Shown: positions 38,276 to 47,006 of the stretch, piece after piece
How positions within the stretch are numbered: position 1 is the stretch's first letter
How the letters are laid out: every line of letters begins with the position of its first letter
DNA from: Pseudomonas sp. G34
GTDB lineage: Bacteria > Pseudomonadota > Gammaproteobacteria > Pseudomonadales > Pseudomonadaceae
DNA length: 64,000 nucleotides
NCBI RefSeq assembly: GCF_031119625.1
Contig: NZ_JAVHZV010000016.1
Span: 62,001 to 126,000 of the forward strand
Direction: 5' to 3'
Notes under the pieces: model-generated
Told to the model about the DNA's origin: nothing
Seen by the model: only the letters and a program-made list of their open reading frames with translations
The model's database searches: none
Made by a program: the position numbers and the translations under genes

Positions 38276-40075
38276 ATGCAGTCGTTAAAGTCGCTGTACG
38301 ATTCCATCGAAATGCACTTTTTCGATACCCTGACCAAGAAATTATCCAGCCTGTTCCTGCTCGTGCTGGTCAGCGGCCTGCTGGTCTGGGTGGCCCTCAG
38401 CCTGCGTGCCGACATCGTGCAACTGCTGCACGGCGCACAACTCGACCCGGCGCTGCTAGCGCAGGTGGAAGGCAAGCTCGACACGCTGGGCACCGCCCTG
38501 GCGCTCAGCGCGCTGTTTACCCTGGCCATGGTCAGCTTCATGGTCTGGTACTTCCGCCACCTGATCGTGCGCCCGGTCGACAACATGACCCGTGCCCTGG
38601 AAGAAATCGCCAGCGGTGAAGGCGACCTGTCCCGCGACCTGCCCCTGCTCACCCACGATGAAATCCGCACCCTGGCCAGCACCTGCAACCGCTTCCTGGC
38701 CAAGCAGCGCGAGATCATCAGCAATGTGCAGGCGCTGACCGTACAGATCGCCGTCGAGTCCGCCCGTTCCTTGAAGAACATCAGCGACTCCAGCGACAGC
38801 GCCACCCACCAGGCGCGCTTCGCCAATGAAGTGATGAGCGAGAGCAACAGCGCCGTCGGCCGCATCGAAGAGGTCTCGCAGCAGACCCAGGCGATCTCCA
38901 GCACCACCGCGCACAACCTGGGCATGGCCCAGGACTCCTACGCCGAACTGCTGGAAGTCACCGGCAACATCAGCGCCATCTCCAGCAGCCTCAACGAATT
39001 CAGCACCCTGGTTTCGGCGCTCAATGAGCGCTCCTCGAACATCAAGTCAGTGGTCGGGCTGATCCAGCAGATTTCCTCGCAGACCAACCTGCTGGCCCTC
39101 AACGCGGCCATCGAAGCGGCCCGGGCCGGGGAAAGCGGCCGCGGCTTTGCGGTGGTCGCCGACGAGGTGCGTACCCTGGCGCAGAACGTCAGCCGCGCCA
39201 CCGGCGACATCTCGCAGAACATCGACGCCATGCTCAAGGAGGTCAGCACCACCCACGAGCAGACCGCGCGCATCAGCCAGAGCGCCCGGGAAACCCAGGT
39301 GGTGGTCGAGCGGGCCACGGGCCACTTCGAGACCATGATCAGCGATTTCGAGTCCACCAACGGCAAGCTGGCGGAGATCGCCGAGCACATCCAGCAGGTG
39401 GCCGATGCCAACACCGGCATCAATGACCGCGTCACCCAGATTCACGCCGACAGCCAGGCCATCGACCAGCGCATGCAGCGTTCGGCTACCGCCACGCGGG
39501 ATCTGTCCGCGGTTGCCGAGCGGGTGCAGACATTGCTGGGCCGTTTCGTGCTCGGCGAGGGCGAGCTCGATGCCGCCATCACCCGCGCCACCCAGTGCCG
39601 CGACGCCCTGCAGGCGCGCCTGGCGACGCTGCAGCGTGAAGGGGTGAACCTGTTCGACCAGAACTACAAGCTGATCGCCAACACCGACCCCAAGCAATAC
39701 ATGACCGGCTACACCGAACGTTTCGCCCAGATCTGCCAGGAAGAGATCGACCGGCTGACCAAGGGCACGCCCGGCGGCATCGTCACCTTTATCGTCGACA
39801 CCAAGGGCTACTGCCCGGTGAACAACAGCTGGGTATCCAAGGCGCCCACCGGCGACCGTGCCGTCGACCTGCCGGTGTGCCGCAACAAGCGCATGTTCTC
39901 CGACCCCGTAGGCCTGCGTGCGGCGAGCAATACCCAGCGCTTCCTGCTGCAGACCTACCTGCGCGACACCGGCGAAATCATGACCGAGATCGACGTGCCG
40001 TTCTTCTTCGAAGGCCGCCACTGGGGCAACATGCGCATGGGCTTCGATGCCTCGCGCCTGCTGGGCAAGGCTTAG
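38276..40075 (+). CDS. Methyl-accepting chemotaxis protein with C-terminal sensor-like domain
   Basis: This 599-residue receptor has two membrane helices close together (about 22-45 and 72-95) with only a ~25-residue periplasmic loop, then HAMP, the signalling hairpin near 265-290 ([12 protein letters not shown]) and an extra C-terminal domain (about 435-599). That domain starts [14 protein letters not shown], includes [16 protein letters not shown], and ends W-G-N-M-R-M-G-F-D, which looks like a PAS/Cache-type fold placed in the cytoplasm. The ligand is therefore probably sensed inside the cell. CAGGAG lies upstream of the ATG. It follows the acid-sugar cluster, but separate hairpins suggest independent transcription. 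Confidence 0.9.
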   Translation: MQSLKSLYDSIEMHFFDTLTKKLSSLFLLVLVSGLLVWVALSLRADIVQLLHGAQLDPALLAQVEGKLDTLGTALALSALFTLAMVSFMVWYFRHLIVRPVDNMTRALEEIASGEGDLSRDLPLLTHDEIRTLASTCNRFLAKQREIISNVQALTVQIAVESARSLKNISDSSDSATHQARFANEVMSESNSAVGRIEEVSQQTQAISSTTAHNLGMAQDSYAELLEVTGNISAISSSLNEFSTLVSALNERSSNIKSVVGLIQQISSQTNLLALNAAIEAARAGESGRGFAVVADEVRTLAQNVSRATGDISQNIDAMLKEVSTTHEQTARISQSARETQVVVERATGHFETMISDFESTNGKLAEIAEHIQQVADANTGINDRVTQIHADSQAIDQRMQRSATATRDLSAVAERVQTLLGRFVLGEGELDAAITRATQCRDALQARLATLQREGVNLFDQNYKLIANTDPKQYMTGYTERFAQICQEEIDRLTKGTPGGIVTFIVDTKGYCPVNNSWVSKAPTGDRAVDLPVCRNKRMFSDPVGLRAASNTQRFLLQTYLRDTGEIMTEIDVPFFFEGRHWGNMRMGFDASRLLGKA

Positions 40076-40344
40076 GCATCCGGGCTCGCCGCATCGAGGC
40101 GAGCGCGCTCCTGCAACTCCTGACGCAGCTGCAGGATAAAGCGCTGCAACTCTCCAGCCCTGCGCAGGCTCGACACAGGCCGACCGAGCACCTGCAACAG
40201 CACATCAGCGCTGGCAGGATCCCGGATCTGCACCACCAGCTCATCCTCGTGGGTGATCGTGCATCGGCACAGCCAGGGCAGAAAGGCCGCTTCCAGCTGT
40301 GCCTTCAATTCATCGGCGGGCAGCGCCTCGGCTGTCGTGCTCAC
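40072..40344 (-). CDS. DUF1652-like small protein, start uncertain
   Basis: The core [22 protein letters not shown] and [12 protein letters not shown] matches the DUF1652-like protein at 15020. The start is unclear: I use the GTG at 40344 because it gives 90 residues like the paralogue, but GTG at 40350 or 40356, or even the ATG at 40407 inside the upstream gene, are possible. An intrinsic terminator hairpin lies in the leader (40361-40388). The last codons overlap the 3' end of the convergent chemoreceptor gene by 4 bases. The function is unknown. Confidence 0.7.
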   Translation of the reverse strand: MSTTAEALPADELKAQLEAAFLPWLCRCTITHEDELVVQIRDPASADVLLQVLGRPVSSLRRAGELQRFILQLRQELQERARLDAASPDA

Positions 40345-40360
40345 CTTCACCGCCACGCAC

Positions 40361-40388
40361 AAAGCCCCGAATCGACGGGGCTTTTTTT
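40361..40388. terminator. Hairpin between DUF3509-like and DUF1652-like genes
   Basis: AAAGCCCCG and CGGGGCTTT form a 9-bp stem with a 6-nt loop. The plus strand continues with T residues (seven in all), the minus strand with three. It can end the minus-strand DUF3509-like gene and any read-through from the chemoreceptor. Confidence 0.8.
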
Positions 40389-40393
40389 GGCAA

Positions 40394-40735
40394 TCAATGC
40401 AGGGCATCCAGGTTGCGGCGTGACCACATCATCTTGGCAGCGGTGGGGTTCACCGGTGCACCGGTGAAGGTCGGCAACTTGCGCGACACCCATTGCGCGC
40501 CAGTGCCCTTCCAGTTCACCTCGCCGCTGACCAGCTTGCGGTCGCGCAGGATCTCGCGCTGCAGCGCGCGGGCACCGTCTTCGGTATCCACGGCCAGCTT
40601 GTCGACCGCCTTGAGGAAAATGTTCTCGCCTTCCCGGCTGATGCACAGCAGGTACATGCCATCCGGGCGCGGGGTGATGGAAACCGTATGATCGGGCAAT
40701 GCAACACTTAGTTGGTCGAGGTTGGCAGTATTCAT
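40394..40735 (-). CDS. DUF3509-like small protein, paralogue
   Basis: This 113-residue protein shares with the gene at 24668 the blocks A-L-P-D-H-x-x-x-x-T-P-R-P-D-G, L-V-S-G-E-V-N-W-K-G-T-G-A-Q-W-V and F-T-G-A-P-V-N-P-T-A-A-K-M-M-W. AGAGGAT lies 8 bases before the ATG. The function of this Pseudomonas family is unknown. It is transcribed toward the DUF1652-like gene, with a hairpin between them. A perfect TGCA-N3-TGCA site lies 139 bases upstream of its start. Confidence 0.8.
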   Translation of the reverse strand: MNTANLDQLSVALPDHTVSITPRPDGMYLLCISREGENIFLKAVDKLAVDTEDGARALQREILRDRKLVSGEVNWKGTGAQWVSRKLPTFTGAPVNPTAAKMMWSRRNLDALH

Positions 40736-40873
40736 TTGGCGATCCTCTTATTGGCCGTGGGCAGTTAGTCATTGCTGCCCTCGGGGAGGTGCATCACATA
40801 TGCCAACTTCAGCCATTAAATGAATATGCCGGTTTTATTGAATATCGCGCCGCTTGCGCTTGTGCAAAGGTCT

Positions 40874-40884
40874 TGCACTTTGCA
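40874..40884. promoter_or_regulatory. TGCA-N3-TGCA site upstream of the second DUF3509-like gene
   Basis: TGCACTTTGCA is the exact reverse complement of the site at 25147, with matching flanks (a shared 14-base ATGCAAAGTGCAAG). The 415-base gap (40736-41150) is AT-rich near 40800-40860 and again near 40985; apart from this site and a possible ECF promoter I see no gene in it. Confidence 0.45.
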
Positions 40885-40979
40885 TGAACCGGGTCGTCGT
40901 GCACGGGCATCCTGCACGTCTTCTCCGTCATCAACTCGGCCTAACGTGTAATGCCATAGGGCCGACCATCTTTTCGAGC

Positions 40980-41007
40980 GAACTTAATCAACTAGCGACA
41001 CTTCGAA
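40980..41007 (+). promoter_or_regulatory. Possible AlgU/RpoE-type promoter
   Basis: GAACTT, 17 bases, then TCGAA resembles the AlgU pattern GAACTT-N16/17-TCtgA, with a perfect -35 and a partial -10. It would drive the PLDc_N-type gene at 41151. It is a weak match. Confidence 0.33.
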
Positions 41008-41150
41008 ATAAACAGCGCCGGTGCACTGTCAGGCCGCCGGGCGCTCGAGCGAGCGCCGACCCCGCTGTCGGCGAGCGCCATCAACGCCGCTCTACCACCC
41101 CGCGAACACCCGAACCCACGGGCCTTCGCCGCAAAGAAAGGAGATCCGCC

Positions 41151-41375
41151 ATGGGCGATCCTTCGCTGCTTTTCTGGCTCGGCGCATTCGTCGTCATCGC
41201 CTTCGTTGACCTGGTCACCATCATGAATCTGTGGCGCAGCGACAAGCCTCTGAATACGCGCCTGATGTGGGCATTGATTATCGTGCTATTGCCGGTAATC
41301 GGTTTGATCATCTGGGGATATGCCGGCCCGCGGGGCATGCCAAAACCACCCACCTCGCCGGAACAAAGTAAGTAA
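41151..41375 (+). CDS. Small membrane protein with PLD-nuclease N-terminal (PLDc_N) fold
   Basis: The ATG at 41151 has AAAGGAG upstream. The 74-residue protein has two hydrophobic helices (about 5-26 and 38-59) separated by L-W-R-S-D-K-P-L-N-T-R-L-M-W-A, then a short tail rich in proline. This helix-charged-loop-helix layout with W-x-x-x-x-x-L-P-V-I-G is the PLDc_N domain, which in larger proteins precedes cardiolipin synthase domains but also occurs alone as small envelope proteins. A possible envelope-stress (AlgU-like) promoter lies 170 bases upstream. Confidence 0.8.
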   Translation: MGDPSLLFWLGAFVVIAFVDLVTIMNLWRSDKPLNTRLMWALIIVLLPVIGLIIWGYAGPRGMPKPPTSPEQSK

Positions 41376-41445
41376 CGGTGATTGACAATACGTATCGTTC
41401 ATCCACTATGCCACTAATAAGGGAGTAATACCGAGAGCAATAGTT

Positions 41446-41721
41446 GTGGCAAAGATGAGATTCCTGGACGCTGCTGCATTGCTGTACAACTATTTCCAGC
41501 CATTGGTTGTACAGGTGTCATTGGAGTCGCCGACGCACATGGTCGTGCGACTTTCGGAAGTGGATTCGCAAACCTCCCTAGAAGTACGCGATATTCCCTG
41601 CAGAACATCGCTGACTCCAACGGAGGTTTTCACCATTATCGAACTGATCGAAGAGCGCATACGCCTGGAAAAGCCCGAGTTGTTCACGCGCCATTGCGTG
41701 AACAAGCTGCGCCTGCCCTGA
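41446..41721 (+). CDS. Small protein distantly like DUF1652
   Basis: This 91-residue frame opens with GTG at 41446 (an ATG at 41455 is possible); no strong ribosome-binding site is seen. Segments N-Y-F-Q-P-L-V-V-Q-V-S-L, M-V-V-R-L and L-E-V-R-D-I-P with a final helix T-P-T-E-V-F-T-I-I-E-L-I-E-E-R-I resemble the DUF1652 order of strand, strand, helix, but similarity to the two clearer copies is low. It ends next to a convergent gene, with stop codons 3 bases apart. The function is unknown. Confidence 0.55.
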   Translation: MAKMRFLDAAALLYNYFQPLVVQVSLESPTHMVVRLSEVDSQTSLEVRDIPCRTSLTPTEVFTIIELIEERIRLEKPELFTRHCVNKLRLP

Positions 41722-41724
41722 GGC

Positions 41725-42162
41725 TCAAGCCTGGGGCTGGCGTTGGCGATCCTGGTAAACGGCATCGAGCAGTACCACCAGTTCGGCCGCCGTCGGCACC
41801 GTGCGACCGTCCAACTGATCCTGTACCGAGGCTTCCACACTTGCCGTGGTGAGCCCGAAGCGGTTGAGCGCGCCGGTGAGTGCCTGATCATCCAGGCCCT
41901 GCTGCCTGAACACGCGCAACAGGCTGTCCCACACGTCACGCAGATCGGGCTGGTGATCACGACCATCGGGCCATGGGTGGCCCACCCGCGGCTCGGGGCG
42001 CATCTCCGCCACGGTCACTTCACCTTCGTAGGCGCGCACCGAGCCGCCCTTCTCGGCCACGCGGGCATCACGTGAGGCACGGTTCCAGGCTGCTTGCGCC
42101 AGCACCGGTGAAGTGGTCGCACACAGCAGTTGGTCGTCGAGATAAATCCTGAATTCGCCCAT
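41725..42162 (-). CDS. Hypothetical protein
   Basis: The ATG at 42162 is chosen because GGAG lies 7 bases upstream. The 145-residue protein starts M-G-E-F-R-I-Y-L-D-D-Q-L-L and is mostly helical and hydrophilic, with no membrane segment or cysteine-rich site apart from one early cysteine. A long helical second half ends in a glutamine-rich tail. I do not recognise a family. It converges on the DUF1652-like gene at 41446 and is divergent from the small charged gene at 42380, with a ~217-base gap. Confidence 0.6.
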   Translation of the reverse strand: MGEFRIYLDDQLLCATTSPVLAQAAWNRASRDARVAEKGGSVRAYEGEVTVAEMRPEPRVGHPWPDGRDHQPDLRDVWDSLLRVFRQQGLDDQALTGALNRFGLTTASVEASVQDQLDGRTVPTAAELVVLLDAVYQDRQRQPQA

Positions 42163-42379
42163 GTCGTTCTCCGTAGCGTGATTGTCGACTGTCCCTGGAT
42201 TCGATTCGGCGCGCGCCCATAGATTCCGGTTTTCTGCGCCCCGGGGGCCGGAAAAGCGCGCATTTGAAGCATCCGGATACAGACGTCGATTATCCGAACT
42301 CAACGGCCAGTCGAGGCCTCGTAACTAGCACGGGCTGCGTGATCAGCCCTCTGCCCATCCAGCCAAAAGGAACGCGCCC

Positions 42380-42598
42380 ATGAGCCAGACCCCCATCGAC
42401 CAGACGCCACCCAACAGCCCTGCCAAGGACGTGGAAGGCGAGAACGTCAACGTCGTGAAAAAGCAAAACCAGCGCCCTGGCGAGAAGACCGAAGCGGTCG
42501 ACCGGGCCATCACCCCAACCTCGATCAAGACCAAGGAACAGGAAGCGGAAAAGATCAAACAGGCATCGGAGCAAGCCCGCCGCAAGCTCGAGGAATAA
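42380..42598 (+). CDS. Small charged hypothetical protein
   Basis: This 72-residue protein has AAAGGAAC before its ATG. It begins with a proline- and threonine-rich disordered stretch and ends in a Lys/Glu/Gln-rich helix (T-K-E-Q-E-A-E-K-I-K-Q-A-S-E-Q-A-R-R-K-L-E-E in pieces). It has no signal or membrane segment. Such small hydrophilic proteins are common among Pseudomonas stress genes, which its neighbours resemble. The function is unknown. The 136 bases after it carry no gene. Confidence 0.55.
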   Translation: MSQTPIDQTPPNSPAKDVEGENVNVVKKQNQRPGEKTEAVDRAITPTSIKTKEQEAEKIKQASEQARRKLEE

Positions 42599-42734
42599 GC
42601 CGAGAAGATTGCGCTCCCGGCCATGGCACGGGAGCCACGCCAAACGGAGAATGGCGCAGGCCCCGTCGTCATCCCGCCATGGCCACCCTCGCTTCGCGCC
42701 AGGCTCAGCGCCTGCGCGACAACACGATGGTCGC

Positions 42735-43286
42735 TCAGGAATGCACCACCCACTGCACGGCATCCGCCTGGGCCGTCAGGCAGTCCACCTCATCGATCAG
42801 GCCGGCCCCCAGGGCCTGTTCGGCATCGACGATACGCGGTGAGGCAGTCAGGCAGGCCACCACATCCAGCGGCTCACGGGCGCCACCGGTGCGCTCCTCG
42901 ACGATGCGTCGGTACAGGTGCATGTCGTAATCCAGGCTCATGGCATATTCGGCCATGCGCGCATGATCCACCGAGCCGTTGAGCGTCCAGTGAAAGGGGT
43001 GGAAGAGAAACTTGCTGTAGGCGCAGGCCGTGCGCCGCTGCCCGGCCAGGAAGATGATATTGCCCATCGACTCGACGGTACCCAGGTTATGGGTATGCAC
43101 CGGAACGGGCAGCGAGATCAGGAAGTTGTACAGGGAAAAACCGTAGCTGCACTCGCCACCCATGGTGGCGATCTTCAGGACGATGCGGCTGGCGCCCTGC
43201 TGCAATGCCTTGGTGCAGCTGTCGATCAGTTGCCCGCAGGTGTGGGAATTGATCGGTGCCGTGAAGTGAACGACGTGAAGGGTCAT
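42735..43286 (-). CDS. ClpP-like serine peptidase (ClpP2-type)
   Basis: The ATG at 43286 (GGAGG upstream) gives 183 residues. The protein has the ClpP/crotonase fold: H-F-T-A-P-I-N near the start, a G-G-E-C turn near 43, the serine in L-G-T-V-E-S-M-G-N-I-I-F (about 75) and the histidine in F-L-F-H-P-F-H-W near 100. So Ser and His of the triad are kept; I did not place the Asp. It is shorter and more divergent than housekeeping ClpP and resembles the second Clp peptidase of Pseudomonas. It follows the SDR gene with 63 bases between them. Confidence 0.8.
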   Translation of the reverse strand: MTLHVVHFTAPINSHTCGQLIDSCTKALQQGASRIVLKIATMGGECSYGFSLYNFLISLPVPVHTHNLGTVESMGNIIFLAGQRRTACAYSKFLFHPFHWTLNGSVDHARMAEYAMSLDYDMHLYRRIVEERTGGAREPLDVVACLTASPRIVDAEQALGAGLIDEVDCLTAQADAVQWVVHS

Positions 43287-43349
43287 GGCGCACCTCCGCG
43301 AAAATGGGCGAAACGGGCCCGCAGCGGGCGTACTGCGGGCCACAGGGCA

Positions 43350-44255
43350 TTACGGCAGCGGATTGCCGCCGGTAACCCCAAAGGTTTCGCCGGTGATGTA
43401 GCTGGACTCCTGGGAGGCCAATAGCACGTACAACGGCGCGCATTCGGCCGGCTGGCCCGGGCGTTTCATCGGCACCTGGGAGCCGAAGGTGGGGATTTTC
43501 TCTGGCGGTTGACCGTCGGTGGGCTGCAGCACGGTCCAGATCGGCCCCGGCGCGACCGCATTGACGCGGATGCCCTGCTCGATCACCTGGCTCGACAGCG
43601 CCTTGGTGAACGCCACGATGGCCGCCTTGGTGGTGGCGTAGTCGAGCAGCGTGCCGGACGGATCGTAGGACTGGATCGACGCCGTGTTGATGATCGCCGC
43701 ACCTGGCGGCATATGCGCCACTGCTGCCTTGCACAACCAGAACATGGCATAGACGTTGGTCTTGAAGGTGTGGTCGAACTGCTCGGTGGTGATCTGGGAA
43801 ATATGCTTCTGGGTGATCTGTTTGCCGGCCACATTGACCAGAATGTCCAGGCCGCCAAGGGCGCCGACCGCATCGCGCACCAGCGACACGCAGAAGGCTT
43901 CGTCCTTCAGGTCGCCGGGAATGGCCACCGCGCGGCGGCCCTCGGCCTCGATCAGCTTGATCACCTCCTGGGCGTCCGGCTCTTCCTCGGGGAGGTAGTT
44001 GAGCACGATGTCGGCACCCTCGCGGGCATAGGCGATGGCAGTGGCACGACCAATCCCGGAGTCGGCGCCGGTGATCAGCGCCTTGCGCCCGGCCAGGCGC
44101 CCGAAACCGACATAGCTCTCTTCGCCATGGTCCGGTTCGGGGGTCATGTTCAGATCCAGGCCCGGCTCGGTCTGGTGCTGTGCCGGAAATTCGGGCTGTG
44201 GATACTGGGTCAACGGGTTCTGCATGGCGAACTGGTTGCTGGTATTGCGGGTCAT
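43350..44255 (-). CDS. SDR-family oxidoreductase (YghA-like)
   Basis: The ATG at 44255 (GGAG upstream) gives 301 residues. The first ~45 residues are a hydrophilic lead rich in Gln and Pro, as in YghA-type SDRs; then [12 protein letters not shown] (cofactor site), N-V-A-G-K-Q near 140, a serine-containing strand I-I-N-T-A-S-I-Q near 190 and Y-A-T-T-K near 205 (Y-x-x-x-K). The catalytic set is complete. YghA-like enzymes are general-stress oxidoreductases with unsettled substrates. It lies between the molybdoenzyme and ClpP-like genes on the same strand, but the gaps are large enough for separate promoters. Confidence 0.92.
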   Translation of the reverse strand: MTRNTSNQFAMQNPLTQYPQPEFPAQHQTEPGLDLNMTPEPDHGEESYVGFGRLAGRKALITGADSGIGRATAIAYAREGADIVLNYLPEEEPDAQEVIKLIEAEGRRAVAIPGDLKDEAFCVSLVRDAVGALGGLDILVNVAGKQITQKHISQITTEQFDHTFKTNVYAMFWLCKAAVAHMPPGAAIINTASIQSYDPSGTLLDYATTKAAIVAFTKALSSQVIEQGIRVNAVAPGPIWTVLQPTDGQPPEKIPTFGSQVPMKRPGQPAECAPLYVLLASQESSYITGETFGVTGGNPLP

Positions 44256-44450
44256 CGGATTCTCCTGCAGGTTGCTGGTGGATTCACGGTTGCCGCCACG
44301 TGTGAAGCGCAATCGCCGCAGGCATCAATCGCCTGCGTTACCAGTTGGGAGGAAAGCCCGCCGTTCGAAGTTCAACCCGTCCGAGCAGCGGGCATGAGCC
44401 GCTCTAGCACGGCCGTTTCGCTTGTTCCACCGAGCGACGCGGAGAACCGC

Positions 44451-46799
44451 TCAGCGCTGGCTGGCGATCAGCGTCGGCCGCGCATCTCCGGGCGCCACCG
44501 CGGTGCTAAGGCTCAGCGTCACGGGAATCGATTTGGCTGCCGGCACCTTGCTGCGCTCGGCGTGGTGCCAGAGCGGCACCAGCGGGTTGCACTCCGGGTA
44601 GTAGGCCGCGCAGCAGCCCTGGGGAATGTCGTAGGCGAGAATCTGCAGCGGCCCGACACGCCGCTCGACCTCGGGCTCCACCGCGGTGGTCACATCCACC
44701 CAGTCACCGCTCGCCAGGCCCAGGCGCACGATATCGTCGGTATTCATGAAGATCACCGAGCGCGTGCCGTGCACGCCGCGGAAGCGGTCGTCGTAGCCAT
44801 AGATGGTGGTGTTGAACTGGTCGTTGCTGCGGATCGTCATCAGTTGCAGCACGTCGCGCCGGCCATAGGGGCCGTTCACGTCATCGTCGACGATCAACCG
44901 TTGCGGCGTGGCGAACTGCGCCTTGCCGCTCTGCGTTGCCCACTGGCGCTGCACGGCGCCAAGCGGGCGATGGAACCCGCCGGGCTGCCACATACGCGCC
45001 TCGAAGTCGTGAAACGTTTCCGGGTAGATAGTGGCGATGGCCTTGCGCACCAGCCCGTAGTCGCGGCGCCAGGCATCCCAGTCGATCGCCACTTCACCAC
45101 TCAACGTGGCACGCGCCAGCCCGGCGATGATCGCCGGCTCCGAACGCAGGTGTTCGCTGGCCGGCTCACTGCTGCCGCGCCAGCCGTGGATGCAGCCGGT
45201 GCTGTCTTCGGTGCTGTGGCTCTGCTCGATACCCTCCTGGCGGTCGATCTCGATCCGCCCCAGGCACGGCAACAGCCAGGCCTGCTCGCCAGGCAGCAGA
45301 TGCGAGTGATTGAGTTTGGTGGCCACCTGCACGTTGAGCGCCAGGCGCTGCCAGGCCGGTTCGATCAGCGTGGTATCCGGCACCGCGCGCAGAAAGTTGC
45401 CGCCCAGGCTGACGAAGCCGCGCACGCGGTTTTCCAGCATGCCCGTACAGGCATCCACGGTGTTCAGGCCCATCTGCTCGGGCACCTTGAATTTGAAGTG
45501 CTGCTCGATCAGCTCGACCGGCACCTTGGCCGGATCCTCGGTAATGCCGACGGTGCGCTGGCCCTGCACGTTGGAATGGCCGCGCACCGGGCAGATGCCG
45601 GCGCCCGGCTTGCCGATGTTGCCGCGCAGCAACAGCAGGTTCACCAGCATCTGCACGTTCTGCACGCCCTGGCGGTGCTGGGTCAGGCCCATGCCATAGA
45701 CGATCATCGCCCGCTGCGACTGCGCATAGACCAGCGCCGTGGCTTCCATGGCCGCACGCTTGAGGCCGGTGATGGCTTCCAGCTCGGCCCATTGCTGCCG
45801 GCGGACATAGGCGATGAATTCGTCGGCGCCGTGGGTGTGCTCGGCGATAAACGCCTCATCCAACACACCCGGCTCGCCGCGCTGCAATGCTGCATCGTGC
45901 AGATCCAGCAGCGCCTTGCTGACGCCAACGATGGCCGCGGTATCACCGCCGATGGCCACCTGGTGGTACTGAGTGCTGATCTGCGTGGAATTGGGGCCGA
46001 GCATCTCGCCCGGCGACTGCGGGTTGACGAACGCCTGCAGGCCACGCTCCTTGAGCGGATTGAAGGTGATGATCGGCACGTCGCGCTGCCGCGCTTCCTG
46101 CAACTGGTGGAGCATCCGCGGGCTGTTGCTGCCGACGTTCTGGCCGAAGAACAGCAGGCAATCGGTGTGCTCGAAATCGTTAAGCGTCACCGTACCCACC
46201 GGCACGCCGATGCTCTCCTGCAGGCCCACGGAGGTGCTCTCGTGGCACATGTTGGAGCTGTCCGGCAGGTTGTTGCTGCCATAGGCGCGGGCGAACAGCT
46301 GGTACATGAACGAGGCCTCCAGCGAGGCGCGCCCGGAGGCGTAGAACACCACCTCGTCTGGCTGCAGCGCACGCAGGCTGGCGCCGATCTGCTGGTAGGC
46401 GGTTTCCCAACTGGTTTCCTCGTAGCGGTCGGTACCCGGGTTGTAACGCAGCGGATGGGTCAGCCGGCCGTGCTGTTCCAGGGCATGGGCCGACCAGCCG
46501 CGCAACTCGCTGACACTGTGCTCGGCGAAGAACGCCGGGCTGCTGCGTTTGGCCGTCAGTTCCCAGGCCGTGGCCTTGGCGCCGTTCTCGCAGAACTCCA
46601 GCGGGTGGGTATCGCCCGGCTTGGCCCAGGCGCAGCTCACGCAGGCGAAACCATCGGGCTTGTTCTGTTTGAGCAGCGCCGCGCCGATCTTCAACACCGC
46701 CTGTTCACGCAACAGGATGCCCGCCACCGATTTGGCCGATCCCCAGCCTCCGGACGCGTCTGTGTAAGGTCGATAACGGGTCTTTGGATCAGTCAGCAT
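44451..46799 (-). CDS. FdhF/YdeP-family molybdopterin oxidoreductase
   Basis: The ATG at 46799 (GGAG upstream) gives 782 residues. The N-terminal part has C-V-S-C-A-W near 60, a C-x-x-C without the full 4Fe-4S set, as in YdeP. The central Mo-bisMGD region has S-N-N-L-P-D-S-S-N-M-C-H-E-S near 180, with a cysteine as the likely Mo ligand, F-F-G-Q-N-V-G near 218 and Y-G-M-G-L-T-Q-H near 375; the C-terminal cap domain has the R-S-N-D-Q-F-N-T-T-I-Y-G-Y motif near 650. YdeP relatives are linked to acid or oxidative stress; the reaction is unknown. No electron partner gene is adjacent. Confidence 0.92.
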   Translation of the reverse strand: MLTDPKTRYRPYTDASGGWGSAKSVAGILLREQAVLKIGAALLKQNKPDGFACVSCAWAKPGDTHPLEFCENGAKATAWELTAKRSSPAFFAEHSVSELRGWSAHALEQHGRLTHPLRYNPGTDRYEETSWETAYQQIGASLRALQPDEVVFYASGRASLEASFMYQLFARAYGSNNLPDSSNMCHESTSVGLQESIGVPVGTVTLNDFEHTDCLLFFGQNVGSNSPRMLHQLQEARQRDVPIITFNPLKERGLQAFVNPQSPGEMLGPNSTQISTQYHQVAIGGDTAAIVGVSKALLDLHDAALQRGEPGVLDEAFIAEHTHGADEFIAYVRRQQWAELEAITGLKRAAMEATALVYAQSQRAMIVYGMGLTQHRQGVQNVQMLVNLLLLRGNIGKPGAGICPVRGHSNVQGQRTVGITEDPAKVPVELIEQHFKFKVPEQMGLNTVDACTGMLENRVRGFVSLGGNFLRAVPDTTLIEPAWQRLALNVQVATKLNHSHLLPGEQAWLLPCLGRIEIDRQEGIEQSHSTEDSTGCIHGWRGSSEPASEHLRSEPAIIAGLARATLSGEVAIDWDAWRRDYGLVRKAIATIYPETFHDFEARMWQPGGFHRPLGAVQRQWATQSGKAQFATPQRLIVDDDVNGPYGRRDVLQLMTIRSNDQFNTTIYGYDDRFRGVHGTRSVIFMNTDDIVRLGLASGDWVDVTTAVEPEVERRVGPLQILAYDIPQGCCAAYYPECNPLVPLWHHAERSKVPAAKSIPVTLSLSTAVAPGDARPTLIASQR

Positions 46800-46966
46800 A
46801 TCCCTCTCCTGCACGTGGCTCGTTCTGGTACGACGAAGCCATTTCGCGAAAGGTTCGGGCTAACGGCCCTGTGGTCTGGCAGGCGATTGATGAGCGGGTG
46901 TGTCAGGGGCGGGCAAGCGAAACGCCGTGCTGCCGCTGCGTCGGCGAGGTTTCCAAGGCAACGCGA

Positions 46967-46991
46967 AAAGGCACCTGCAGGAGGTGCCTTT
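46967..46991 (-). terminator. Terminator after the YcaC-like gene
   Basis: On the minus strand AAAGGCACCT and AGGTGCCTTT form a perfect 10-bp stem with a 5-nt loop; the second arm ends in T residues. It lies 15 bases beyond the stop at 47007. Confidence 0.88.
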
Positions 46992-47006
46992 GCGGAGGAG
47001 CCAGGC

